DNA from: a bacterium
GTDB taxonomy: Archaea > Nanoarchaeota > Nanoarchaeia > Woesearchaeales > UBA10216
Assembly: GCA_024206195.1 (NCBI GenBank)
Contig: JAAGZO010001228.1
Span: 22,755 to 86,754 of the forward strand
Direction of reading: 5' to 3'
DNA length: 64,000 bases
Shown here: positions 1 through 7,778 of the stretch, piece by piece
Numbering within the stretch: position 1 is the first letter of the stretch
Layout of the letters: each line of letters begins with the position of its first letter
Notes under the pieces: generated by a model
The model's input: the letters and a program-made list of their open reading frames with translations, nothing else
Told to the model about the DNA's origin: nothing
Databases searched by the model: none
Program-made: the position numbers and the translations under genes

Positions 1-1
1 T

Positions 2-505
2 GAATACATAACATTCTCTGAATTCCCATCATGGTCTTGTATAGCTAAAATTGCTAATAGGCCTCCGGGAATGAATTGGAGAGAAAGATGGCAATGGATG
101 AAAACTCAATGTCAGGACACAGGTGATTTGAAGTATGCAATACAAAAGAACCCTGTAGATTCACCTGATGATGTAGCCATATTTGCTGTATTTGAAACAA
201 GATGGGGAGCACTACATCCAATTGTACACTTAGGAACAATCTTTGGTTCAGTACTTGATGTCTCAGCAACAGAATACATCCTACAGATTCCAGATGGAGA
301 AGTATTCGATGAGGTACTAGATCCTAACAATGAGGTTGAACTGTTGTATCCTCTTGTTTTGACATCTGACAGCGATTGGGAGGTTGCTATTAGTGCAACA
401 CCTCCAGAAGGCTATGAGATTGTGACACCAACAGAAACACCAATTGATGTTTCTGAGGAGAATCCTCAGACAGTTGTCATTGGTTACAAGCCAATTGTTG
501 AGTGA
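2..505 (+). CDS. C-terminal part of an unrecognised, probably exported protein
   Basis: The reading frame is open from the left window edge, so the true start lies outside; the first internal ATG is at 71. The visible part is acidic and rich in Asp, Glu, Pro and Thr, with no membrane segment. The C-terminal stretch (EGYEIVTPTETPIDV and following) looks like an extracellular beta-rich module. The stop overlaps the region just before the next gene, which has a signal peptide and a membrane anchor, so the two probably form an operon of envelope proteins. I do not recognise a family. Confidence 0.6.
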   Translation, partial: EYITFSEFPSWSCIAKIANRPPGMNWRERWQWMKTQCQDTGDLKYAIQKNPVDSPDDVAIFAVFETRWGALHPIVHLGTIFGSVLDVSATEYILQIPDGEVFDEVLDPNNEVELLYPLVLTSDSDWEVAISATPPEGYEIVTPTETPIDVSEENPQTVVIGYKPIVE

Positions 506-513
506 GGTGCAAG

Positions 514-771
514 ATGAAGAAGCTATTTGCCTTTTTTATTATTATTTTTCTTTTTTCTTTGTTTACAACTAGTGTTTTAGCTGAAGATGCAGGTTTAACA
601 GTTGCAGCAAAACACCCTGGGGAAGGAGAAGAACTCAAAACACTGGATGTTGAAAATATCGAGGTAGAACCTGAACCAGAAAGCGGAGTAAATGTTACAA
701 TAATTGTCTTGATCATTGCAGCCATTATTATCATAGGCCTTATTATTTGGAGATTATTCTTTAAAAGGTAA
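514..771 (+). CDS. Small exported protein with a C-terminal membrane anchor
   Basis: This 85-residue protein has an N-terminal signal peptide (MKKLFAFFIIIFLFSLF, then SVLAEDA) and a C-terminal hydrophobic helix (TIIVLIIAAIIIIGLIIW) ending in RLFFKR. That predicts a short outside domain of about 40 acidic residues and a positive tail inside. I chose ATG 514 over the in-frame GTG at 502 because GAGGTG at 505-510 is positioned as a ribosome site and the signal peptide then starts correctly. It directly follows the partial gene at 2-505. No family recognised. Confidence 0.65.
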   Translation: MKKLFAFFIIIFLFSLFTTSVLAEDAGLTVAAKHPGEGEELKTLDVENIEVEPEPESGVNVTIIVLIIAAIIIIGLIIWRLFFKR

Positions 772-825
772 CTTTTTAAGCAAAATCTTTATAAAGGACG
801 AATAAACTCGTTTCTTTGACCTAAT

Positions 826-898
826 GGGCCCATGGTTTAGTGGTTATAACGCCGCCCTTACAAGGCGGATGTCCCCAGTTCGAATCTGGGTGGGCCCA
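826..898 (+). tRNA. tRNA-Val (TAC)
   Basis: A full cloverleaf can be drawn. The acceptor stem pairs GGGCCCA (826-832) with TGGGCCC (891-897), with A898 as discriminator. The anticodon stem is CCGCC/GGCGG around loop CTTACAA, anticodon TAC at 859-861. The T arm contains GTTCGAATC. CCA is not encoded and there is no intron. A TATA-like ctttataaa lies about 40 bases upstream. Confidence 0.95.
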
Positions 899-910
899 TA
901 CAATCTTTTT

Positions 911-981
911 GCGGCAGTAGTTTAGTGGTATGACATGTCCCTGCCACGGACATAACCCGAGTTCGAATCTCGGCTGCCGCA
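911..981 (+). tRNA. tRNA-Gly (GCC)
   Basis: The acceptor stem GCGGCAG (911-917) pairs with CTGCCGC (974-980), followed by discriminator A981. The anticodon stem TGTCC/GGACA encloses loop CTGCCAC, anticodon GCC at 943-945. It lies 12 bases after tRNA-Val and may be transcribed with it. CCA is not encoded. Confidence 0.95.
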
Positions 982-1044
982 TATTCTTTTAATGCAAAGG
1001 TTTATATTCTCAATACGCCATTTATACTTAAAAAGAGGTATGCT

Positions 1045-1341
1045 GTGATATCATTCGCATTTGATCTAAATTTTGGAATGTTTATTCCTCTTATAATTCT
1101 CTTGACGCTTTTGCTGCTTTTCCTTAGGCAGGGTTATAAATACAGAGACACAAGATACCTCTTTATCGCATTCATCTGCTTGACAGTTGGTACTCTATTT
1201 GCTTTTATTGAGCCAGTTGGAATATTTTCATCACACGCAACAAAATTCCTTCAGCACACAATTGGAGCAACATTGACAGGCTGGCTTTTGGCAATGGATT
1301 CCTATTATGCATTAAAACTAAAGAAGAGGCTAAGCAAATGA
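1045..1341 (+). CDS. Small membrane protein, three predicted helices
   Basis: This 98-residue protein is almost wholly hydrophobic, with three likely membrane helices near residues 12-27, 38-60 and 68-88 and a basic C-terminus (KLKKRLSK). The start is GTG 1045, preceded by AGAGGT at 1034-1039; the ATG at 1040 is in another frame and stops at once. The end overlaps the next gene in an ATGA arrangement, so the two are cotranslated and may form a hetero-oligomer. No family is recognised. The size and helix pattern resemble the small membrane proteins at 39507-40230. Confidence 0.7.
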   Translation: MISFAFDLNFGMFIPLIILLTLLLLFLRQGYKYRDTRYLFIAFICLTVGTLFAFIEPVGIFSSHATKFLQHTIGATLTGWLLAMDSYYALKLKKRLSK

Positions 1342-1610
1342 ACTGGGTATTGTTTATAATGGACTTGATAGCAGTACTTGGTTTTTCAGTGGCATTTTAT
1401 CATTCACTTAGATTCTACAAGCTTGACCGATTTACATCAGCAAGCGTCTCAATTCGGTCAACTGCGCTATTCACAGGAGTTATCTGGTGTGTTTTCCTTG
1501 CTTTTTCTACAGCATTTAACAATATTCTTCTTCTTGAGCAGTCCGCTGCCTATCTTCTTTCTTTTATGGGCGGATTATTCGCAGCCCTGATAATAGCAAA
1601 GATGTATTAA
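1338..1610 (+). CDS. Small membrane protein, partner of the preceding gene
   Basis: This 90-residue protein has three predicted membrane helices, near residues 3-25, 41-58 and 64-88. The short middle loop contains HSLRFYKLDRF. It starts inside the stop of the previous gene (ATGA), which implies translational coupling and a shared role at the membrane. No catalytic motif or known family is seen, and function cannot be assigned. Confidence 0.7.
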   Translation: MNWVLFIMDLIAVLGFSVAFYHSLRFYKLDRFTSASVSIRSTALFTGVIWCVFLAFSTAFNNILLLEQSAAYLLSFMGGLFAALIIAKMY

Positions 1611-1617
1611 AAAGAAG

Positions 1618-1717
1618 TGGGCCCGACGCGATTTGAACGCGTGACCACCGGCTGTCCTAGATTGTACCGATGATGGTCATATAAGACCGGCGCTCCACCA
1701 AGCTAAGCTACGGGCCC
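1618..1717 (-). tRNA. tRNA-Ile (TAT) with a 26-base intron
   Basis: On the minus strand the acceptor GGGCCCG (1711-1717) pairs with CGGGCCC (1619-1625), discriminator at 1618. The anticodon stem is CCGGT/GCCGG with a T-G closing pair. Removing 1654-1679 leaves loop CTTATAA, anticodon TAT, so it reads ATA. The acceptor and D-arm sequence match archaeal tRNA-Ile. Most archaea decode ATA with a CAT anticodon modified to agmatidine, so a genuine TAT is uncommon. The intron sits at the canonical 37/38 position. Confidence 0.85.
1654..1679 (-). other. tRNA-Ile intron, BHB type
   Basis: The exon strand CTTA can pair with TAGG near the intron 3' end to form the 4-bp central helix. Three-base bulges TAT and ACA flank it, and cleavage after the second base of each gives a 26-base intron and a normal 7-base anticodon loop. 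The outer helix is the anticodon stem. The inner helix is short (GA/TC) and therefore relaxed. Confidence 0.75.
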
Positions 1718-1814
1718 TTACTATTCGTGGATTAAACTTTCATTAATAAATGTTTCTCTCTATGTTGATTTCTCCGCAAGCTTTAAAAACAAACCCACTT
1801 TTCTCTAGAAATAT

Positions 1815-1889
1815 GCCTCGCTGGTGTAGTCCGGCCAATCATGCGGCCCTTTCGAGGCCGCGACACGGGTTCGAATCCCGTGCGAGGCA
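1815..1889 (+). tRNA. tRNA-Glu (TTC)
   Basis: The acceptor GCCTCGC (1815-1821) pairs with GCGAGGC (1882-1888), discriminator A1889. The anticodon arm GGCC-CTTTCGA-GGCC gives anticodon TTC. The D arm GGTGTAGTCCGGCCAATCA is typical of archaeal tRNA-Glu. No intron and no encoded CCA. Confidence 0.95.
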
Positions 1890-1945
1890 TTTTATTTTCT
1901 TAAGAAATCAACATCTTTTTAAACAAACCTTCGTTATCTCCTTCT

Positions 1946-1996
1946 ATGAAGTTACCAAAAGCATTGTTTGATACTGTACGTGCATCAGGTAGCTAG
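1946..1996 (+). CDS. Possible 16-residue leader peptide upstream of the hypusine genes
   Basis: ATG 1946 opens a 17-codon frame (MKLPKALFDTVRASGS, then TAG). It lies about 22 bases after a TATA-like cttttTAAAC at 1915-1924, the spacing of leaderless genes elsewhere in this window, so it may be the first ORF on the dhs transcript. The dhs start follows 40 bases after its stop and has its own GAGGT site. It could be a regulatory upstream ORF or chance; there is no direct proof of translation. Confidence 0.35.
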   Translation: MKLPKALFDTVRASGS

Positions 1997-2035
1997 TTTT
2001 CTCTTCAGAATTTACATTCATGTGAGGTTTCTAAA

Positions 2036-2956
2036 ATGGAGTATGTAAAGGATTTAAAATGGAAAAAAGGAATGAGTGTTAAAGAATTAGTGGATTCTTA
2101 TCAAAACATCGGCTTCCAGAGCATAGAACTTGCAAAAGCATCGCAGACTATAATCAAGATGAAAAAGGCATCTGCAAAAATATTTCTTACATTCACCTCA
2201 AACATGGTCACATCAGGCCTTAGAGGCTTTTTTGCCCAGATAATCAGCCTGAAAATGGCAGACGTTATAGTAACAACAGTTGGCTCAATAGAAGAAGATA
2301 TCATGAAAGCAAAAGGAGAGAAATTCGCAATTGGTGATTTCCACTCAGATGATATTGCTCTGCACGAGAAAGGTGTAAATCGTGTTGGCAATTTGTTCAT
2401 AACAAATGAATCCTATGGCAATTTTGAGAATCTTGTGCTTCCAATGCTCGATAAATTGTATGAAAAAAAGAAACGCTGGCCTGTTTCAGAGATGCTAAAA
2501 GAAATCGGATTAATGATAAATGACGAAGACTCCTTCCTTTACCAGGCAGCAAAGAACGATGTTCCTGTTTTCTGCCCAGCAATAACAGATGGCTCCTTTG
2601 GATTCCATTTGTTTATGTTTCAGCAAAAACACGATGATTTTATCGTCGATGTTGTGCAGGATTTCAAAAACATTTTAACTAGCACCTCCCAAGATGATAT
2701 TAAAGGCCTAATTTCACTAGGGGGAAGCATTTCAAAGCACCACGCAATCCTAGCATGCCTCTTAAACGGCGGGTTAGATTACGCTGTTTACATGACTACA
2801 GCAAGACCTTCATCAGGAAGCATGAGTGGTGCAACAACAAACGAAGCAAAGAGCTGGGGAAAGATAAAGGATGACTCTGACGCTGTAACAGTCATTGGCG
2901 ATGTTTCAATAACATTCCCGCTGGCAATGATAAACGCCTTGGAGGAACTTAAATGA
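2036..2956 (+). CDS. dys: Deoxyhypusine synthase
   Basis: This cytoplasmic enzyme transfers the aminobutyl group of spermidine to a lysine of aIF5A, the first step of hypusine formation. At 306 residues it is normal for the archaeal family. Family signatures are TSNMVTSGLRG near residue 54, the DSFLYQAAKNDVPVFCPAITDG region near 164, and GGSISKHHAI near 235, which carries the lysine expected to form the enzyme-substrate imine. The NEAKSWGKI stretch near 280 is part of the NAD-binding site. The start has a GAGGT site at 2021-2025. It overlaps the next gene by 4 bases. Confidence 0.93.
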   Translation: MEYVKDLKWKKGMSVKELVDSYQNIGFQSIELAKASQTIIKMKKASAKIFLTFTSNMVTSGLRGFFAQIISLKMADVIVTTVGSIEEDIMKAKGEKFAIGDFHSDDIALHEKGVNRVGNLFITNESYGNFENLVLPMLDKLYEKKKRWPVSEMLKEIGLMINDEDSFLYQAAKNDVPVFCPAITDGSFGFHLFMFQQKHDDFIVDVVQDFKNILTSTSQDDIKGLISLGGSISKHHAILACLLNGGLDYAVYMTTARPSSGSMSGATTNEAKSWGKIKDDSDAVTVIGDVSITFPLAMINALEELK

Positions 2957-3984
2957 TTGACTCTGCAAGATTCATAATGAGTAGATCCAAACTATTGGAA
3001 CAATACAATAAAATTAAAGAGTATGCAGACCTGGTTTCCTACAGCGCGAAAACAAACTATGACATTGCAGAGATTCTTGAAGACGTAACAGATAGTCATT
3101 TCAGCATACATTCTTTAGAGAGTTTGAATAAAATTGGAAACAAAAAAAGGGTTTGGTTTCTAGCACAAGCATGGAATGAAGAGGAATTAACCAGATTATT
3201 CTCAACAGGTGTTCGGAACTTTATTGTTGACAATGAAAACGATTTAAATGCATTGCTTGAATTCATTGAAAAGCACGAGAAAAAGGTAAATCTTCTCCTG
3301 AGGATGAGGTTAAAAGAGAACACAATTCACACAGGAAAATATTTTGTTTTCGGCATGTATGCTGAGCAGATAAATAAATTTATTCCAGAGCTTAGAACAA
3401 ACAAGCAGATAGCTAGTCTGGGTCTGCATTTCCACAGAAAAACTCAGAATACGAGTGAGTGGTCACTAAAATATGAGCTGGAATCCGCAGTCCTTCCTGA
3501 AATAATACAAAACATAGACTTTGTTTGCATGGGTGGCGGTATACCTGTCAAGTACAAGAACTTCAGAGCAGACCTTCTGGATAATATTTTTAATGAAATA
3601 AAGACTTTGAAAGAGTGGCTCAATCAAAACAACACAAAGCTGATCATAGAGCCAGGCCGTTTCATATCAGCACCGGCTATAAAGCTTGAAACAACAATAA
3701 AGAACATCTACAACAACAACATCATAATAAACTGCTCTGTCTACAATTCTGCAATGGACACCTTTGTTGCAAACATTAAGCTTGAAGTAGAGGGCGAACT
3801 AGAAACAGGAACAGCATTCACAATAAAAGGTCAAACGCCATGCAGCATGGATATCTTCCGCTACAAGGTTTTCTTAGACAATCCAAAAATTGGGGATAAA
3901 CTAGTATTCCTTAATGCAGGAGCATATAATTTTTCATCAGATTTCTGCAACTTAAATAAACTAAGAACAGATATTGTTGATTAA
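2953..3984 (+). CDS. PLP-dependent fold-III decarboxylase (ornithine/diaminopimelate type)
   Basis: The protein (343 residues) has the alanine-racemase-type barrel with PLP lysine in SYSAKTNYD near residue 33, a GLHFH motif near 155, glycine-rich MGGGIP near 195, EPGR near 231 and the C-terminal dimer-active-site motif GQTPCSMDIF near 292. These are features of ornithine, arginine, diaminopimelate and carboxynorspermidine decarboxylases; I cannot choose the substrate. Overlap with deoxyhypusine synthase (ATGA) suggests a role in making the polyamine that enzyme uses. It converges with the regulator downstream, sharing TTAA at 3981-3984. Confidence 0.8.
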   Translation: MIDSARFIMSRSKLLEQYNKIKEYADLVSYSAKTNYDIAEILEDVTDSHFSIHSLESLNKIGNKKRVWFLAQAWNEEELTRLFSTGVRNFIVDNENDLNALLEFIEKHEKKVNLLLRMRLKENTIHTGKYFVFGMYAEQINKFIPELRTNKQIASLGLHFHRKTQNTSEWSLKYELESAVLPEIIQNIDFVCMGGGIPVKYKNFRADLLDNIFNEIKTLKEWLNQNNTKLIIEPGRFISAPAIKLETTIKNIYNNNIIINCSVYNSAMDTFVANIKLEVEGELETGTAFTIKGQTPCSMDIFRYKVFLDNPKIGDKLVFLNAGAYNFSSDFCNLNKLRTDIVD

Positions 3985-4397
3985 TTTTTTTCATGAGGTA
4001 TTGTTTCTCCATGTGGAGATTTCTTCGGGTTCTTTAGAAATGCATCCAGTCTTTTTATCGACTCTTCAGAAAAAGCATGTTCTAACCTGTGTGCTTCATC
4101 ATGAACCTTTTTTTGGTCATATTTCAGGACATCTGCGAGGAAAACCTCGATTACTCTGTGGTTATGCATCACCCTTTTGGCCTCATTCCTGCCCTTTTCT
4201 GTGAAAAAAATCTTGGAATAGGGGTTAGCCCTCAGAAAACCCAGAGAAATAAGTTTCTTGATCATTGCAGAGACGCTCGGCTTGGAGATATTTAGCTCAG
4301 TTGCAACATCAACTGCTTTTATGCCTAGTTTTTTGTCTGCCTGTTTCTCACTTAAATAATAAATTGTCCTCAGATAATCCTCAGCTGAAACACTCAT
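3981..4397 (-). CDS. DtxR/MntR-family metal-dependent transcriptional regulator
   Basis: The 138-residue protein has an N-terminal winged helix (VDVATELNISKPSVSAMIKKL) and a dimerisation and metal-binding region (HDEAHRLEHAFSEE) followed by SPHGETIP, the usual DtxR ending (C/SPHGxxIP). It lacks the SH3-like third domain, as MntR does. It probably senses Mn or Fe and represses uptake genes, none of which are adjacent. I chose ATG 4397, preceded by a GGAAGGG site and a TATA element (tttaaata on the minus strand near 4420), over TTG 4409. Confidence 0.88.
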   Translation of the reverse strand: MSVSAEDYLRTIYYLSEKQADKKLGIKAVDVATELNISKPSVSAMIKKLISLGFLRANPYSKIFFTEKGRNEAKRVMHNHRVIEVFLADVLKYDQKKVHDEAHRLEHAFSEESIKRLDAFLKNPKKSPHGETIPHEKN

Positions 4398-4527
4398 ACA
4401 CCCTTCCAATTAGGTTGTCTATTTAAACCTTTCTCAGAGTTAGCTCAAGCTAACTTTTACATATATCTCTCAAAGTATAGAATCCAGTTCAATAAACTTT
4501 TTATATGAACCCTTATCATTTGCTGGA

Positions 4528-4992
4528 ATGATTGATGACGGAGGTATGGATTACAGAAAGGACTTAACTGAATACGGTTCAGTTGTTTTTGATAAGGGTT
4601 CTTTAAATTGTAGTATGCGTAGTTCTGTAAAACATCTTACAGATGATAGTGTTGACAAGCTTGTTGAGGTTTATATTGCTTCTGCAAGAGATGAACCTCT
4701 TTTATCTAAAGGAAGACTATCCAAAGTAGGTCAAGGCGGCATAGTTTTAACTACGCCCCCACGTTTTGGTTCTGAAGATGAACAAAGTCATGCTTATTTG
4801 TTTCATAGTCCAGACTGGGCAGTTATGCAGATAATTGAACAGGGAACTGGAGAACTGCTTTATCATAATCCAAACATTCATACACCCTATGTTGAGCCTG
4901 TTATTCCTGAAGTTATTCTTTTGGAGGTACTACTCACTACACCCAAGACCCTATTAGATTATACAGAAACCCCTGATATCTTTAACAGCTAG
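4528..4992 (+). CDS. Unrecognised 154-residue protein
   Basis: The protein is soluble and acidic, without signal peptide or membrane helix, and I recognise no motif. ATG 4528 lies about 22 bases after the TATA element ctttttatatg (4497-4507), which supports a leaderless start there; ATG 4546 is an alternative. It stands alone between the regulator and a convergent SIS gene. Codon use looks like that of its neighbours, so it is likely a real orphan. Confidence 0.6.
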   Translation: MIDDGGMDYRKDLTEYGSVVFDKGSLNCSMRSSVKHLTDDSVDKLVEVYIASARDEPLLSKGRLSKVGQGGIVLTTPPRFGSEDEQSHAYLFHSPDWAVMQIIEQGTGELLYHNPNIHTPYVEPVIPEVILLEVLLTTPKTLLDYTETPDIFNS

Positions 4993-4996
4993 TTTC

Positions 4997-5971
4997 TCAA
5001 TCTACAATAGGTTTTATTTCCTGGCCAAAAAGTTCAGAAACCTTCTTGCAATGATTCGCAATATTCTTCTTGAAATAAGGCTCATGTTGTGATTGTATCT
5101 TTCCAACAACATAATATCCTATTGCCATCATTGCTGCATTGTTTGCATTCTTTGGCAGCGGGATTTCAAGCCTCGCTTTCTTATTGCCAAAATGTTCATT
5201 CTTGTATCCAAAGCCGATAAACATCTCTTTTGGAGACTCATTAATATCTGCCGCGTGCTTCATCTGCTCTACAGTTTTTACCCTTCCGGAAACATACGGT
5301 TGAAGAAGCTCCTCAAACTTTATATTGAACATTGCTTTTACACTGTCGAACTTCGGTGGAACAATAAGGCAGAAAGAATCATAATCTGCAAAGTTCTTTG
5401 GTATGATCGGGTCAACATCATTTTTTATGAAAGAAAGAATTTCACCAGCATCTTCTTTGGTTACTGCTAGCAACATTCCAAGGTATGTTGAAACATTATA
5501 TGTATATGGCTCACGATTCTTTGGGAAAACAAGAACTTTTTCAGAATCAATAAATTCCTTTGCAGGAGCATCAGGATTGCATGTTAATAGCCAAACCTCA
5601 ATATCTTCTTTCCTCAGTTTTTCTGCAATTATGACTGCATGTTTAGAACCTGATGCAGACACAATAACAACACCGCCAATAGAAGGAATTGAATCCAGTT
5701 TCTCTTTGTAGCTGCTCTCATTTGAAAAAACAGCGTCAAAATCCTTGAATGCAGTCTTTCCATTGTCAACATAAACCTGTTCCTTGAACAGCATCTTTCC
5801 AGTTGTCTCTGCATTGCCGCTTCCAATAACTAAGGGTCTTTGTATATGATTCAAATCAAGCTTTGGAACACCTTTCTTAACAAAAAGCTCCAGAGCAGCA
5901 ATAACAGCAACATCTAGGTCTGGTATGCTGTTGATATCAAATTTTTCCATAATATCTATATTTGACTCCAT
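4997..5971 (-). CDS. SIS-domain sugar isomerase-like protein
   Basis: This 324-residue protein has a SIS phosphosugar-binding core: PLVIGSGNAETTG near residue 46, GVVIVSASGSKHAVIIAEKL near 100 and VWLLTCNPDAPAKEF, with a second, more diverged half. This is the architecture of phosphoglucose/phosphomannose isomerases and of glucosamine-6-phosphate isomerase domains. I see no glutaminase domain, so it acts on a preformed phosphosugar or only binds one. The start has a minus-strand TATA element (ctataaaaa) about 25 bases upstream. Substrate unknown. Confidence 0.7.
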   Translation of the reverse strand: MESNIDIMEKFDINSIPDLDVAVIAALELFVKKGVPKLDLNHIQRPLVIGSGNAETTGKMLFKEQVYVDNGKTAFKDFDAVFSNESSYKEKLDSIPSIGGVVIVSASGSKHAVIIAEKLRKEDIEVWLLTCNPDAPAKEFIDSEKVLVFPKNREPYTYNVSTYLGMLLAVTKEDAGEILSFIKNDVDPIIPKNFADYDSFCLIVPPKFDSVKAMFNIKFEELLQPYVSGRVKTVEQMKHAADINESPKEMFIGFGYKNEHFGNKKARLEIPLPKNANNAAMMAIGYYVVGKIQSQHEPYFKKNIANHCKKVSELFGQEIKPIVD

Positions 5972-6069
5972 TTCTTCAACAAGGAGATTGGTGCTTTTTA
6001 TAGTTTACGAACATCCTACTTTGTCCTACATCAATAACTTTATAAATTACAGGACTAATTAATATACTG

Positions 6070-7011
6070 ATGAAGTCCAAAGACCAGCAGCTAGTGGAGA
6101 AATTCATCCGCGAATTGGTTAAGGAGATTGTGAAAAAGCACAAGAAAGACATAGATTTCATGATTCTTTATGGCTCTGCAGCAAGAGGAGAATTCATAAA
6201 AGGTGTTTCTGACATTGATCTGGTTATACAGACAAAAGATGAGACTGCAGTAAAGCCAATAAACAAGAACTCTGCAGAGATTTTCTGGAAACTTAATAAG
6301 AAATACAAGACAGGCTTTGAAAAATCCTGCAAAAAAAGCTCAAATAGCTTGTTGGGAAAAGTAACAAGGAAGCTGGAAAAGCAGGCTCAGCTTTTCACAC
6401 CATTATTTGTTTTCGGTCCAAAAGACATGGACTGGGAAAAGGGATACATAAACAAAAAAGATTTGATTCTTGGAGCAATACTCATTGCCTCGCAGCCAAC
6501 AATCTTCTACAAATTCAAGCATGAGGGAAAAATATGCTACGGAAGAGACATAAGAAAGGAAATCAATCCAAGGTTTAATCTCTGGGAGCGTTACAAAGGT
6601 CTGGTTATTCCACAGCACCTGATTGTTTTTGCCATGTTCATTGTTCCGGTAATGCCAAGGACTGCAGTAAAGTACTGTACAAAAGCAATCCTCTACGAGC
6701 AGGATTCTGCGTTAGTTTACCTTAATGAAATTCTTTCAATGAAAAAGAACAAGAAGCTCGAGCTGGAAAAAGCAACACAGTTTGATCTGGAAACAAAAAA
6801 GCTGAATCAGATTATAGAATTCAATCTTTCACTAAAATACAATTTTGTAAAGCCAAAGTACTTTGGCATCATTGAGGAAGCTTTGGACTACAAACGAAAC
6901 GGTTTCCAAAAAGGAAGAAAAAAAGCAGTAAGCTATGTCTTTCGTTCTCTAAGGTTTGTTCTTTTATTAAACTGGAGCGTCATGATAAAAAGAGCGCTGA
7001 GAATTCAGTGA
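6070..7011 (+). CDS. Nucleotidyltransferase-domain protein
   Basis: The N-terminal 90 residues form a DNA-polymerase-beta-type nucleotidyltransferase domain with the signature FMILYGSAARGEF followed by SDIDLVI, which supplies the two metal-binding Asp residues. The remaining 220 residues are helical and lysine-rich, with a hydrophobic stretch (HLIVFAMFIVPVMP) and no family I can name. It may modify RNA or protein. The start is leaderless after tttataaa at 6040-6047. It converges on the ATPase gene. Confidence 0.75.
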   Translation: MKSKDQQLVEKFIRELVKEIVKKHKKDIDFMILYGSAARGEFIKGVSDIDLVIQTKDETAVKPINKNSAEIFWKLNKKYKTGFEKSCKKSSNSLLGKVTRKLEKQAQLFTPLFVFGPKDMDWEKGYINKKDLILGAILIASQPTIFYKFKHEGKICYGRDIRKEINPRFNLWERYKGLVIPQHLIVFAMFIVPVMPRTAVKYCTKAILYEQDSALVYLNEILSMKKNKKLELEKATQFDLETKKLNQIIEFNLSLKYNFVKPKYFGIIEEALDYKRNGFQKGRKKAVSYVFRSLRFVLLLNWSVMIKRALRIQ

Positions 7012-7012
7012 T

Positions 7013-7696
7013 TTACAAATTCTTAAAACTCTTGCTTATTCCATCATTCCAGAATTCTGGTAATGAATACCTAAGCAATCCTTCGAATTCGTCGTCCATA
7101 ACATAGAAATGTGCTTTTCTTTCATCCAATCCTTTGAAATGCGTACTTACTTTTTCATACATTTCTTTTATTGCTTTTCTCTCGAACTTTGCCTGCAATA
7201 AAGATGGTTCTTTCAGAACTATTGTATCAGCTAAGCGCAAAACATTCAAATCAATCATTGCAGAGTTTTGCGCAATAAGAATCAAGCTTAAATTTTTGTG
7301 TCGTGCAATTGCCATTAATTTTCCAAGCTGTTTGTTGGCAGACTTCATTGCATCCCTCGAGCCAAATGTTACAGCACCTTCATCAATCAATACAATTGCA
7401 TTGTTGGAAATATCCTCGATTTCTTTTGCTTTTTTTATTCCAAATGGCAAATTAGCAGAATCAAATCCCATTGCACAAACTTTTCTTCTCGAGGATTTTT
7501 TGAAGAGTTCTAAAAATTTCATACCTAAAGCGGTTTTTCCAGAACCTCTTTTGCCTGTAATCAAAACAATATTGCTTCCTTTCAACAATCTTTTTTTGAA
7601 ATCTTCATACTCTCCTTTCTCTTTCTTAACAACACTAAATGCATTGTATGGCTTTTTTTCTTTCTTTTTTTCCTTGAAAAAGTTGAATATCCCCAT
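7013..7696 (-). CDS. P-loop ATPase related to Zot/HerA-type proteins
   Basis: The 227-residue protein has a Walker A motif (ITGKRGSGKTALG near residue 50) and a Walker B (AIVLIDEGAV near 100). A sensor-like IARHKNLSLILIAQNS follows, typical of Zot, VirB4 and FtsK/HerA relatives. There is no membrane segment. Zot-like ATPases often serve filamentous viruses or DNA packaging, but no viral genes adjoin, so the role is open. ATG 7696 is chosen because a minus-strand TATA (gatttaaatg) lies about 25 bases upstream; an in-frame start at 7714 is less likely. Confidence 0.65.
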   Translation of the reverse strand: MGIFNFFKEKKKEKKPYNAFSVVKKEKGEYEDFKKRLLKGSNIVLITGKRGSGKTALGMKFLELFKKSSRRKVCAMGFDSANLPFGIKKAKEIEDISNNAIVLIDEGAVTFGSRDAMKSANKQLGKLMAIARHKNLSLILIAQNSAMIDLNVLRLADTIVLKEPSLLQAKFERKAIKEMYEKVSTHFKGLDERKAHFYVMDDEFEGLLRYSLPEFWNDGISKSFKNL

Positions 7697-7778
7697 AATG
7701 CAGACAAATGTCACGATGCATTTAAATCTTTCTTAAATACATTAACTTTATAAATAACCTGTTTATTCTTATTTTCGA

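Noticed and set aside
1750..1971. Frame over tRNA-Glu
   Set aside because: It overlaps the tRNA and has no start signal.
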